A DNA stretch of 64,000 bases, taken from positions 62,001-126,000 of the forward strand of contig JAUPSS010000010.1 of assembly GCA_040285825.1 (NCBI GenBank), written 5' to 3'. This stretch comes from Eukaryota sp. TZLM1-RC (lineage: Eukaryota > Metamonada: BaSk clade). Under the pieces are notes generated by a model. That model was given only the letters and a program-made list of their open reading frames with translations, had not been told where the DNA came from and ran no database searches. The position numbers and the translations under genes were made by a program. Shown piece by piece: positions 19,723-28,666 of this stretch. Within the stretch, counting starts at the first letter, position 1. Every line of letters starts with the position of its first letter.

Positions 19723-20105
19723 ATTCTGAAAAGAGCAAAATCAAAAAGTACAATGAACCCTTATCTCAGCTAGGACGTGTTGAGCATGTCAAGTATCAGT
19801 TGGTTCCATTTGCTGTTTCTCTTTTCGGTAACATTGGAATATCTGGCATTAAATTTCTTGAAGGTTTCAGAAGTTTAATAAAAGAAAGAGCAGGAAAAGA
19901 ATTGAACTTCAATTTCTGGCACAATAGAATTGTTTTTAGTATTCTTAAAGCAATTCCAGAAATGTTGACCAAAGCACTGTTACAATTAGGAATAGAGTAT
20001 GAAAATCGCGCGCTGAAAAGATTTGATGATGTTGATGCGTGTATTGAGGATATTGAGTTCTAGTTTTTTTTATTTTTATTTTTTTTATTATTATTTTAAA
20101 GAACC
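19723..20105 (+). pseudogene. Family B C-terminal end
   Basis: It begins just after the RLE core (E-K-S-K-I-K-K-Y-N-E-P) and runs intact to C-I-E-D-I-E-F-stop (20061-20063). A T-rich/ATT-rich stretch (20064-20105) follows; read on the minus strand this is the A-rich tail of the S repeat. Confidence 0.85.
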
Positions 20106-20538
20106 AATTTTTATCAAATGAGCTAAATACTACGACAATTCAAACATTCCTTATCCAACTACCCCACTACTAGTGGTCAATACTCCAAAAAGACACTGAA
20201 CAACCAGCACAAAGCAAAACAGTACATGATTGACATTACTAAGCGGCCGCCTAAGATGCTCCAAGAGCGTTTTAAAGGCGACAGCAAGCTTTTCATCACA
20301 CATACGAATGTTTGAACCAGCAACAACATCCAATAAGAAGAGTGAGGATTCTATCTCAAAAACAACTGACGAAACCTTCAGTAAAGGAGTCACAAACTCT
20401 CTATTTCCATTACTAAGCGGACGTCTGAGAAGCTCCAAGAGCGGTTTAAAGGCGACAGCAAGCTTTTCATGAGAAGAGAAATGGGAACATCTGCTGATGG
20501 TCAAGTCAAATTGAACAAGAAACAAAATGCTTGTAAGA
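20106..20538 (-). mobile_element. S repeat, 3' part
   Basis: S is not an RT element. This part holds the two internal copies of a roughly 58 bp unit (around 20240-20298 and 20414-20472, each with AAGCTTGCTGTCGCC on the minus strand) and ends in an A-rich tail. It is cut at 20538 by a family E insertion and continues at 21086. Confidence 0.85.
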
Positions 20539-21071
20539 CAGAGCTTCTATGGGTCTGACAAGAGGTGATCTAGTTGTTCCTGGTTTAAATGGTAGTTTTA
20601 CTATTTTGGACGCCATATCTATTGACCCTTGTAATTCCTCTAACGAACATCTCATTTACTCGGATGTAAATAATCCTCTTCTTGCAGGCGAAAAATATAA
20701 AATTGCTAAATATGCGAAACCCATTTCCTCGGTTAATGAAAATTCTCATGCCCAATATAATTTATGTCCCTTTGTTTTTTCTTTGCTTGGATCTCTAGAT
20801 AAGGCTGCTATGGCTTTCCTTGAGAATTTTGTTGTAGTTGTATAGGAAAGAACTGGAAGAATTTTCAATCGTGTTTACTGGCAAAACAGGATTGTATTTT
20901 CTATTTTTAAGGGAATGGTAAAACTAATTTCTGATTCACTATCTTCTTTTGGGAAATTTTCTGAATCTTTAGCAATTAATTGTTTTGATGTAGGGGAGGC
21001 AGGTTTTGAGGATGTGGAGTTTTAATTGTGTATTTCATATTTGTTGTTGAATAAAAATATAACCATACGCT
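20539..21071 (+). mobile_element. Family E 5'-truncated insertion in S, with 14 bp TSD
   Basis: It carries the E RLE from just before R-G-D-L-V-V-P to D-V-E-F-stop and the 3' UTR. The direct repeat AAATGCTTGTAAGA lies at 20525-20538 and 21072-21085. A TAG near 20843 interrupts the frame (V-V-V-stop). The 3' end extends past AATAAAAATA to ATAACCATACGCT, so the element's 3' UTR is a little longer than in A-tailed copies. Confidence 0.92.
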
Positions 21072-21297
21072 AAATGCTTGTAAGAAGAGAACTAATTTGT
21101 CTCCAAATGGATGTTTCAAAGGATGATGTTATCAGTGGAAAAACATTCAGTAGAGTCAACAACAAAAGGAGACAACGTAGAGCAGTATGGTATAATGGGT
21201 AAGAAAGCAATAGGAGGGCCTGGACCGTGAAAAGGGAGGTTTTCAACAATCATGATGGAGAGGAAGGAAGTTCGATACTGGGGGGAAGAAAAAAAAA
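21072..21297 (-). mobile_element. S repeat, 5' part
   Basis: This completes the interrupted S copy. On the minus strand the 5' end reads TTTTTTTTCTTCCCCCC at about 21297, the same oligopyrimidine start as the S copies at 50474 and 56683. Confidence 0.85.
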
Positions 21298-21355
21298 TAT
21301 TTCTAGTTTTTTGTTTAATGTTTTGTTAGCGTTGAAAATAAATTTCAATTTATAA
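21298..21355 (+). mobile_element. Family B 3' UTR-only fragment (about 55 bp)
   Basis: It has just the stop codon and the B 3' UTR (TTTGTTTAATGTTTTGTTAG) with an A-tail. I found no clear TSD because both flanks are A/T runs. It is likely another ultra-short insertion. Confidence 0.7.
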
Positions 21356-21515
21356 AAAAAAATTTTCAAATCAATTCCTAAAATGATTTCGAAAGCTTTG
21401 ATGTCTGTCAGTGCACATTACGAAGAAATTGCTGTTGTGAGGTTTGATGGTGTGGAAGCTTGTTTTGAAGATATTGACTTTTAGACTGTAGTTTAATAAT
21501 AAATTAAAATTAAGA
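21356..21515 (+). pseudogene. Family A 3' end
   Basis: The last about 40 codons of A (F-K-S-I-P-K-M to F-E-D-I-D-F-stop) and 3' UTR with A-rich tail, apparently a 5'-truncated insertion. Confidence 0.85.
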
Positions 21516-21775
21516 AAAAAAAACATCTTGAAAAAAGGAACATAAATCTTTAATAATAAAGGAATTTTGGCGGCACACGGATTTCAACATATCAAAAGTT
21601 ATTCCAGATGGACCTGGAGCTTTTCCAGATGGAAGACGAAAAATGGCCGTTTCAACTTCTTTTTCAGAAAGTGGATTTTGTTTCCAAAATTGTGAAGCAG
21701 GTGGTTTATCCAAATTAAGAAATTCAGCTGGATGTAGATCAACTAATTGATTTACAGTTTCATCAGTCACAGGAG
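21516..21775 (-). pseudogene. Family A RT finger fragment
   Basis: On the minus strand it reads D-L-H-P-A-E-F-L to the K-A-P-G-P-S-G box, ending in a frame break at the A-tail of its neighbour. It mirrors 9646-9890 in inverted orientation. Confidence 0.85.
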
Positions 21776-22215
21776 CAAGTGGGTGTCTTGCAATTCACCC
21801 AATCTTGAAAAAATTAAAAGAAGAAAATTCTGACCTTCAAGTGGTAGCCTACATGGATGACATTTCTTGTATTGGTCCTGAAAGTACAATTAATAGGGTT
21901 GCTAATGAAGCTGCTACATTATACCAATCCATAGGTCTTGAGTTGAATGTTCAAAAATGTTTTGTATTTCTAGGAAAAATGTTAAGTTAATAATTAATTC
22001 CCTCGAAGTTCCATATATTGATTATACTTCAACTAGTTTCTGCTTTCTTGGTTGCTATTTAGGTTCCGCCGAAAAGACACTTGATAGCCTTGAAAACTAT
22101 TTAAATTCAATTAAAAAAGAGCTAGAAGTCATAAAGACCCTTGAATTGGAAAAACATCTTAAGTTTTTTCTTTTGAAAATTTGTTATGCTGGAAAAATTA
22201 CTCATTTACTGAAAT
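21776..22215 (+). pseudogene. Family A RT motif C and thumb fragment
   Basis: It carries A-Y-M-D-D-I-S near 21850 and the thumb to I-T-H-L-L, with one missing A near 21960 that splits the frame. It mirrors 9210-9631. Confidence 0.85.
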
Positions 22216-22247
22216 AGTCATTAATGTTGTGTTAGTGACTATTTAGT
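22214..22247. repeat. Fold-back hairpin at the A/B join, second copy
   Basis: AATAGTCATTAA and TTAGTGACTATT flank a short spacer; it is the inverted counterpart of the hairpin at 9168-9209 with one base changed in one arm. Confidence 0.75.
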
Positions 22248-23790
22248 GTCCTTGCAGAGTGAAATTGAATGCATCTCTCCTCACATATGGTCCAAATGCT
22301 TTCCTGCTGATATTCAAGAAATTCCACCCAGGAGTTTGATTTCCTTGAAATTTGCATATGCTAAATTGCAGAAAAAGATATTAAAAGTTTTTGAAAACTT
22401 GGATTTCACTGTTCGTCTTAGCTTGGCTAAAGAAAAGAATCCCGTTTTTGCAAACTTTTTAATTGACCTTAAGGAAAGTAGCTCAAGTTGTCTTATTTCC
22501 CAGATTCCAAATGTATATGGTCTATTATTAAATGATCATCAATGGAAAACTGCCTTCAGGATGAGGTGTTTTCTGTGGCCATGTAGTGTGCCAAATGATT
22601 TGATTTGTCGTTGTGGTCAGTTCATTAATCTGAATCATTTATTTAATTGCAAATTTAATATTACATATCGCTCAGTTGTTCACGATGCTGTTAGAGACCA
22701 ACTATACGCTATGTGCAAAAGTCATCACATTGAAGCTTTTGTTGAACCACTTGTGCGAAGGTTGTCATCTGAAAATGAAGATGAAAATACTTTTGGGAAA
22801 CGCCGTGCTGATTTAATTACCCCTGCGTCTGATGGTGTTATTAAAGTTGTTGATGTTGTTACTGTTGATGTTTGTAAAGACTCAGCAATTGATTTTGCTA
22901 AAAGAGATGAAACTCCACTTTGCTTTTCTGAAAAGAGCAAAATCAAAAAGTACAATGAACCCTTATCTCAGCTAGGACGTGTTGAGCATGTCAAGTATCA
23001 GTTGGTTCCATTTGCTGTTTCTCTTTTTGGTAACATTGGAATATCTGGCATTAAATTTCTTAAAGATTTCAGAAGTTTAATAAAAGAAAGAGCAGGAAAA
23101 GAATTTCCAGATGTTCATATAACTGCCTATATGGATGACATATCAATAATTGGTCCAATTGATTCATTGAGAACAATTGCTGAAATTGTTCAACAGCGCT
23201 ATTATCAAATTGGTCTTTCTCTAAATATTTCCAAATGTTTATTGATTGGTAGAGAGCCTGCTGATCTCATTATTGATGATCAAAGTGTTCCTTTTATCAA
23301 TTATTTTGAATCAGGATTTCGTTTTTTAGGTTGTTATTTAGGCAATTTTGATGAAATTCGAAATCAACTTTCCTCTCTTTTGGATAATTTTGAAGAAGAA
23401 TTGATGGTTCTTTCAGATTTAAATATTGAAAAACATCTTAAATTTTTCTTCCTCAGAATTTGTTATTCAGGGAAATTTACTCATATTTTACGATCAACAT
23501 CACCATCTATTTCTCTCGAATTTTGCAGAATTTTTAATGAATTAAGAACAAAATTTTTGGCCAATTTGCTCGATATTGATTCTTCTTTTTTACGTAGTCA
23601 TATTTTTTGTAGCACAGAATTGGGAGGCCTGGATTTTCACAAATCAAAATATTTGTGTAAAGCCGCATCCATCGGTGGAGGAAAAAATTTCGTTTTTGAA
23701 TTTTTGAAACGTTTTCCTGAAAACCAACAATTCATCAAAATATTTGACCAAAGCTGCATTTATTGGTGGTGGAAAAAATTTTGTATTTGA
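22246..23790 (+). CDS. Permuted family B open frame: RLE followed by RT (514 aa)
   Basis: Residues 1-285 are the B linker, zinc motif C-R-C-X7-H-X3-C and RLE R-R-A-D-X13-D. At about 23100 the frame passes in phase from R-A-G-K into E-F-P-D-V-H-I-T-A-Y-M-D-D-I, the B motif C, and on through the thumb, so the domain order is swapped. The joined sequences share AAGAATT. Motifs A and B are missing, so RT activity is unlikely. The last about 18 residues are family A read out of frame after 23735. The GTG start is arbitrary. Confidence 0.7.
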   Translation: MSLQSEIECISPHIWSKCFPADIQEIPPRSLISLKFAYAKLQKKILKVFENLDFTVRLSLAKEKNPVFANFLIDLKESSSSCLISQIPNVYGLLLNDHQWKTAFRMRCFLWPCSVPNDLICRCGQFINLNHLFNCKFNITYRSVVHDAVRDQLYAMCKSHHIEAFVEPLVRRLSSENEDENTFGKRRADLITPASDGVIKVVDVVTVDVCKDSAIDFAKRDETPLCFSEKSKIKKYNEPLSQLGRVEHVKYQLVPFAVSLFGNIGISGIKFLKDFRSLIKERAGKEFPDVHITAYMDDISIIGPIDSLRTIAEIVQQRYYQIGLSLNISKCLLIGREPADLIIDDQSVPFINYFESGFRFLGCYLGNFDEIRNQLSSLLDNFEEELMVLSDLNIEKHLKFFFLRICYSGKFTHILRSTSPSISLEFCRIFNELRTKFLANLLDIDSSFLRSHIFCSTELGGLDFHKSKYLCKAASIGGGKNFVFEFLKRFPENQQFIKIFDQSCIYWWWKKFCI

Positions 23791-23985
23791 ATTCTCTAGA
23801 AGATATCCTTTTGCCGAAAATCTTCTTGAAACTACAAATAGCCTATTCCTCGATAACTTAAGAGAAGAAATATCCAGTTTATCTCCCGACTTATGGCAAT
23901 CATGTTTCCCCATATCCATTCAAGAAATTCCAGACAGAAGTTTGTATTCATTAAAATTTGCGTTGAAAAAGCTCCAACGACATCT
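23736..23985 (+). pseudogene. Family A linker fragment after the B/A join
   Basis: It is the same B-to-A join as at 1595. It reads F-I-G-G-G-K to L-K-K-L-Q-R-H-L and is cut at about 23985 where minus-strand family E begins. Confidence 0.85.
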
Positions 23986-26008
23986 CTATATAATATGGTT
24001 AAATTTTTATTCAACAACAAATATGAAATACACAATTAAAACTCCACATCCTCAAAACCTACCTCCCCTACATCAAAACAATTAATTGCTAAAGATTCAG
24101 AAAATTTCCCAAAAGAAGATAGTGAATCAGAAATTAGTTTTACCATTCCCTTAAAAATAGAAAATACAATCCTGTTTTGCCAGTAAACACGATTGAAAAT
24201 TCTTCCAGTTCTTTCCTTTACAACTACAACAAAATTCTCAAGGAAAGCCATAGCAGCCTTATCTAGAGATCCAAGCAAAGAAAATACAAAGGGACATAAA
24301 TTATATTGTGCATGAGAATTTTCATTAATCGAGGAAATGGGTTTCGCATATTTAGCAATTTTATATTTTTCGCCTGCAAGAAGAGGATTATTTACATCTG
24401 AGTTAATGAGATGTTCGTTAGAGGAATTACAAGGGTCAATAGACATGGCGTCTAAAATAGTAAAACTACCATTTAAACCGGGAACAACTAGATCACCTCT
24501 TGTCAGACCCATAGAAGCTCTGTTGTAGCGCGTACTATCAATATTGGGGTCATCAAGAATTAATTTTGATAACAACGGTTCTAAAAAGGAATCTACTCGA
24601 TATGATTTGCACATTACATAAATTTGGTCCCTGACGTTATTATGCACTTTGCTTCTAAATGTAATGAAATGTTTACAGTTCAAAAGATGAGTAAACAAAA
24701 GAGGCTTACCACATTTACAAGTTAAATGATTCGGCAAATTGTTTGGCCACAGAAAACAACGAAAACGCATGTTTAAAAGCCATTCATTGTTTTTTAACAA
24801 AAGTCCATAAACTGAGGGAATTTGAGTTACTAAAGCAGCAGCAGAGCTATCACTAATATCCTTTAAAAAATTACCGAAAGCGGGATTTTTAGTTTTGGCC
24901 AAGCCAAGTCTTACTTCATAATCCAAGCCTTCAAATAATTTAACCAGATGGTGCTGAAGCTTTTTCAAGCAAAAACGTAAATTTGGAAGAGATCGGGTGG
25001 GAATTTCTTGAATATTTTGAGGAAAACACTGAATCCAGATATCACTAGGCAAATTATCTAATTCAAGTTGAAGTTGATTCAAATAAAAATTAGATTCACC
25101 ATGGATCATATGAACATCATAAGGAAACCTTTGAAAAAATTCAAAAAAAAAATTTTCCGCCTCCTAAAAAAGCTGCTTTACATAAAATCGAAGATTTTGT
25201 GAAACCAATTCCACCTAAGTCAGCAGAACAAAAAACATGACTTCGAATTAAAGATTCATTTACCTCCAATAATGAGGAAAAAAATTTGACCCGAAGTTTG
25301 TTGAAAGATCTACAAAAATCAAGAGACACTGAAGGAGGAGTTGATCTTAAAATATGAGTGAATTTACCAGCATAACAAATTTTTAAAATAAAAAATTTGA
25401 TGTGTTTTTCAATATCAAATTGAGCAATAAAACTAAGATCCTTATCAAAATTTTCCAATAAATTGCTCAATTGGGAATAAATTTCATCCAAATTACCTAA
25501 CCAACATCCAAGAAACTTGAAAGCTTGTTGTTCATAATTAATGAAAAGAATTTGAACATCATCAATCAATAAAGATTGTTTTGTTCTTCCAATTAAGAGA
25601 CATTTTTCGGGATTCAAGGCTAATCCAATGTCTTTGTATTTCGCAGCAATGTCTTTAGAAACCCTACAAATGCTTTCATAAGAACCAATAATCGAAATGT
25701 CATCCATATAAGCAACAATACGTAACTCAGGGAATTCTTTCTGGGTCTTTTCAATAGTATTATGAATAGCCAAACAAAACAGCAATGGGCCAAGAGGATC
25801 ACCTTGTTTGACACAAGATGAAGATTCAAGGGTAAAGCTGTCAAAGATTAAGTCAGACTTTTTCCCATAAAATAAATAAAAATACGCTGATAGTTCTGGA
25901 AATGCTTGAATAAGAACATCGTAAATGCAATTACGCTTTACTGAATTGAAGGCATTTTTAAAGTCCAAATTGAAAATATACTGATGTTGTTGACTATTGA
26001 AAAAAACA
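23986..26008 (-). mobile_element. Family E copy, RT motif A to 3' end
   Basis: About 2 kb of E on the minus strand: 3' UTR from about 23990 (reverse of GAATAAAAATTTAACCAT), RLE, zinc motif, linker, thumb, Y-M-D-D and motif A at about 25990. It is 5'-truncated at motif A. One frame break at about 25110-25150, in the G-G-G-K-N-F-V-F-E-F region where an A run is longer than in other copies, separates two otherwise open halves. Confidence 0.9.
24036..25109 (-). CDS. Family E linker, zinc motif and endonuclease (357 aa)
   Basis: This open frame carries the conserved linker (R-L-G-L-A-K-T-K-N-P), C-K-C-X7-H-X3-C (C-K-C-G-K-P…H-L-L-N-C), the RLE core R-G-D-X13-D and the C-terminal W-Q-N-R-I-V-F-S-I-F block, ending D-V-E-F. 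All predicted zinc and endonuclease residues are present. It is the downstream half of the E protein; the shift at about 25110 separates it from the RT. Confidence 0.75.
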   Translation of the reverse strand: MIHGESNFYLNQLQLELDNLPSDIWIQCFPQNIQEIPTRSLPNLRFCLKKLQHHLVKLFEGLDYEVRLGLAKTKNPAFGNFLKDISDSSAAALVTQIPSVYGLLLKNNEWLLNMRFRCFLWPNNLPNHLTCKCGKPLLFTHLLNCKHFITFRSKVHNNVRDQIYVMCKSYRVDSFLEPLLSKLILDDPNIDSTRYNRASMGLTRGDLVVPGLNGSFTILDAMSIDPCNSSNEHLINSDVNNPLLAGEKYKIAKYAKPISSINENSHAQYNLCPFVFSLLGSLDKAAMAFLENFVVVVKERTGRIFNRVYWQNRIVFSIFKGMVKLISDSLSSFGKFSESLAINCFDVGEVGFEDVEF

Positions 26009-26127
26009 CTTCTTGAAGATTTCAGAAGTTTAATAAAAGAAAGAGCAGGAAAAGAATTGAACTTCAATTTCTGGCACAATAGAATTGTTTTTAGTATTCT
26101 TAAAGCAATTCCAGAAATGTTGACCAA
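25141..26127 (-). CDS. Family E reverse transcriptase half
   Basis: The family E part runs from motif A (F-N-L-D-F-K-N-A-F, about 25960) through motif B and Y-M-D-D (about 25700) to the thumb G-G-G-K. The first about 40 residues are antisense B sequence and meaningless. Motif B reads S-C-V-K-Q-G-D-P, with Cys in place of the usual Gly. Confidence 0.7.
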   Translation of the reverse strand: MVNISGIALRILKTILLCQKLKFNSFPALSFIKLLKSSRSVFFNSQQHQYIFNLDFKNAFNSVKRNCIYDVLIQAFPELSAYFYLFYGKKSDLIFDSFTLESSSCVKQGDPLGPLLFCLAIHNTIEKTQKEFPELRIVAYMDDISIIGSYESICRVSKDIAAKYKDIGLALNPEKCLLIGRTKQSLLIDDVQILFINYEQQAFKFLGCWLGNLDEIYSQLSNLLENFDKDLSFIAQFDIEKHIKFFILKICYAGKFTHILRSTPPSVSLDFCRSFNKLRVKFFSSLLEVNESLIRSHVFCSADLGGIGFTKSSILCKAAFLGGGKFFF

Positions 26128-26269
26128 AGCACTGTTACAATTAGGAATAGAGTATGAAAATCGCGCGCTGAATAGATTTGATGATGTTGATGCGTGTATT
26201 GAGGATATTGAGTTCTAGTTTTTTGTTTAATGTTTTGTTAGCGTTGAAAATAAATTTCAATTTATAAAA
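26009..26269 (+). pseudogene. Family B C-terminal end
   Basis: The last about 65 codons of B (R-S-L-I-K-E-R-A-G-K to I-E-D-I-E-F-stop at 26216-26218) and the 3' UTR with A-tail. It joins family E directly at its 5' end. Confidence 0.85.
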
Positions 26270-26550
26270 AAAAGGAAAAGAATTGAACTTCAATTTCTGG
26301 CACAATAGAATTGTTTTCAGTATTCTTAAAGCAATTCCAGAAATGTTTTAATTTATTATTAAACTACAGTCTAAAAGTCAATATCTAAAAATTCCAGAAA
26401 TGTTGACCAAAGCACTGTTACAATTAGGAATAGAGTATGAAAATCGCGCGCTTAAAACATTTGATGATGTTGATGCGTGTATTGAGGATATTGAGTTCTA
26501 GTTTTTTGTTTAATGTTTTGTTAGCGTTGAAAATCAATTTCAATTTATAA
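26270..26550 (+). pseudogene. Family B 3' end, second tandem copy, split by a 42 bp insertion
   Basis: It starts at G-K-E-L-N-F-N-F-W right after the A-tail of the previous B copy and ends with the B 3' UTR. The insertion at 26348-26389 breaks its frame. Confidence 0.85.
26348..26389 (-). mobile_element. 42 bp family A insertion with 15 bp TSD
   Basis: On the minus strand it contains only about the last four codons, stop and 3' UTR of family A. AATTCCAGAAATGTT is repeated at 26333-26347 and 26390-26404. It is the shortest insertion I can prove in the window. Confidence 0.9.
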
Positions 26551-26569
26551 AAAAAATACGTTAAAAAAA

Positions 26570-26888
26570 TGATGTTGTAAGAGACCAGTTATATTGTATG
26601 TGTAAATCTCATAGAATTGAATCCTTCTTGGAACCTCTGTTGTCAAATCTGTTTGATGCTGAAGATGATTTTCATAAGAATAATAGAGGTGATGTTATAT
26701 TACCTGGATTAGATGGAAGTTTCATTTTATTGGATGTAATGTCTGTTGATCCTTGTAATGCCTCAAATGAAAGGCTAGTTAATTCTGAAATTCATAATCC
26801 CCTTTCAAATGCTGAAAATTTTAAATTCAAAAAATACAATGAACCTTTGTCCAAATTGGCCAGTCTACAGCATGCAAAATACAATTTA
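26570..26888 (+). pseudogene. Family D RLE fragment
   Basis: It runs from V-R-D-Q-L-Y through R-G-D-X13-D to Q-H-A-K-Y-N. Both ends are joined at A-runs; it lacks the 3' UTR, so it is not a normal retrotransposed end. Confidence 0.8.
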
Positions 26889-26970
26889 AAAAAAAATGTT
26901 CCCCGTTGCTCATCCTGTCATAAAGTTGGTCATAAAAAAAATTCTAAAAAGTGTGAAAATTATCAAAATC
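26889..26970 (+). pseudogene. Family K N-terminal zinc-knuckle fragment, part 1
   Basis: It encodes C-S-S-C-H-K-V-G-H-K-K-N-S-K-K-C, a knuckle of form C-X2-C-X4-H-X6-C. This differs from the B, D and E knuckles (X4 before the last Cys). It is continued in frame at 27174 after a family E insertion, so it is an N-terminal region of a family not otherwise seen here. Confidence 0.65.
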
Positions 26971-27164
26971 TTTTTTTCAAAACAATTAATTTTATTCAAC
27001 AACAAATATGAAAACATAAATTACACAATTAAAACTCCACATTCTCAAAACCTGCCTCCCCTACATCAAAACAATTAATTTCCAAAGATTCGGAAAATTT
27101 CCCAAAAGAAGAAAGTGAATCAGAAATCAGTTTCACCATTCCCTTAAAAATAGAAAAGACAATC
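26971..27164 (-). mobile_element. Family E 3'-end insertion in K, with 9 bp TSD
   Basis: The last about 45 codons and 3' UTR of E on the minus strand. ATCAAAATC is repeated at 26962-26970 and 27165-27173. The K reading frame is continuous when the insert is left out, which supports the call. Confidence 0.85.
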
Positions 27165-27333
27165 ATCAAAATCCATCTACTTCTTATTCTGTAACTGCCG
27201 CTGCTGCTGAATTAAATAATTTAAAATTTAATTTACCTCCCAAACATGAGTGCACTGCAGAAGACAATGATGCAGTGATGTTAGATATTTGTCGTGAAGC
27301 AAGTCAAATTGATAATTGTGCTATTTTTTTATC
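27165..27333 (+). pseudogene. Family K N-terminal fragment, part 2
   Basis: It continues the K frame (P-S-T-S-Y-S-V-T-A-A-A-A-E-L) with an acidic, Cys-containing stretch. Its position after a zinc knuckle matches the variable region between knuckle and zinc ribbon in the other families. No RT motif is present. Confidence 0.6.
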
Positions 27334-27940
27334 TTAATTTTAATTTATTATTAAACTACAGTCTAAAAGTCAATATCTTCAAAACAAGCTTCCACACCAT
27401 CAAACCTCACAACAGCAATTTCTTCGTAATGTGCACTGACAGACATCAAAGCTTTCGAAATCATTTTAGGAATTGATTTGAAAATAGTAAAAACAATACG
27501 ATTTAGCCACAAGCGACGATCAAAACGCTTATTCATTCTTTTTTTTTACAAGATTTTCAAAATCATCAATAAAATTCATAGCAGTTTTTCCAAGACGACC
27601 ATATAACGATATAGCAAATGGGCAAATTTGGTAATCTACATGGCGAACATGTTTCAATTCTTTTAAAGGATTTGCATATTTTTTTCGTTTGTACAATTCG
27701 GAGTCATCAAGGGGAGATACTTCGGATTGTGCATTTCTCAAGGCATTTTTCTTGCATACATCCACTGTTACGACATCAACAACATTCATGACATCATCAA
27801 ACGAGGGCACAACAACATCAGCACGTCGTTTTCCATATTCTGAATCTCTTACGCTTTCATTTATATCAAGAGACCTCAACAAAGGTTCTACAAAAGATTC
27901 AATATGATAGGAATTACACATTGCATGGATTTGATCTCAT
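27334..27940 (-). pseudogene. Family A RLE and 3' end
   Basis: On the minus strand: 3' UTR, C-terminus, an extra-A frameshift in K-K-K near 27540, RLE R-R-A-D-X13-D, and the break at I-H-A-M-C. It joins a 36 bp B piece at 27941. Confidence 0.88.
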
Positions 27941-27976
27941 CAGTGACTATTTAGTGTCCTTGCAGAGTGAAATTGG
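27941..27976 (+). other. 36 bp family B piece at the retroelement/host boundary
   Basis: CAGTGACTATTTAGTGTCCTTGCAGAG matches the B segment at 22232-22266 that flanks the hairpin. It is followed by GTGAAATTGGTGAAATTGG, a 9 bp tandem repeat at the boundary with unique sequence. Confidence 0.7.
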
Positions 27977-28666
27977 TGAAATTGGATTACTGTAGGTAAT
28001 CTTAACAATACCTCCACGGGGGATGTCTCCAACCAATTTGATATTTCCTTTGTACCAGCAGGTGTAACTTTCTCGATTTGGGGGGTTATCTATGCCATTA
28101 CCTTGGGGTTTGTCATTGTTCAATGTTTGTCTGATGTTCCTGATCAGTTCATTTTTCGTATGTTCTGCATTGTCTCTATTCTAAACGTGTTGTGGCTCAT
28201 TGTTTGGCAGTTCGAGCTATTTTTACCTTCACTAATCATCATTATTGCTTACCTCACCTGTCTTCTGCTCGTTTACATCCATCTACAACAGACACCCTGT
28301 GAAACTAAGGCCGATCTTATAACCTACACAGCTTTTGCAGCACATGCAGCATGGTTGTTTGTGGCCACCATTGCAAATGCACTAACCGTTTTAGCTTGGA
28401 TGGGAGTTGACCTCGCCAGCCAGATCATTGCACAAATTCTCCTCATTGTCGTTCCTTGTGCTTTCGTGTTTGTTTTCAAGAAACTTGCCTCAGGACATGA
28501 TTATTCTCCCTACTTAGTTCTGGCATGGGCAATTCTTGGTATTGGAATTAAGAACAGTGAATTTGTTTTGACTTTTGTGCTTGCTATTGTAATGACTGTT
28601 TCCTCAGTGCTAGTTACAATACCACAAGTTGGTGAGGTTTTACGAAAGTTGATTAGAAATGTTTAG
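27977..28666 (+). CDS. TspO/MBR-like multi-pass membrane protein, 5'-broken (likely host gene)
   Basis: This is the only clear non-retroelement coding region. The frame is open from about 27980 to the stop at 28664-28666 (about 228 codons, no starting ATG at its left end). It contains P-A-G-V-T-F-S-I-W-G-V-I-Y and, further on, W-L-F-V-A-T-I-A-N, which I recognise from the TspO/MBR (tryptophan-rich sensory) superfamily of 5-TM proteins. About six hydrophobic segments follow each other, and the end is basic (L-R-K-L-I-R-N-V). Base composition is less AT-rich and less A-run-prone than the elements. The 5' part is missing: either an upstream exon lies outside, or retroelement sequence cut the gene. 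Ligand and function are unknown; membrane location is inferred. Confidence 0.6.

Larger units (their letters stand above)
21520..23610 (-). repeat. Inverted segmental duplication of 7815-9890
   Basis: The series A finger / A YMDD inverted / hairpin / B RLE / B RT occurs here in reverse complement order relative to 7815-9890. All four joins match. Confidence 0.8.

Noticed and set aside
27941-27990. A 3' splice site (TTTAGTGTCCTTGCAG) from family B feeding the TspO-like gene
   Set aside because: The frame after that AG has a TGA at 27977-27979 in the gene's phase, and the same bases are ordinary B coding sequence (S-D-Y-L-V-S-L-Q).
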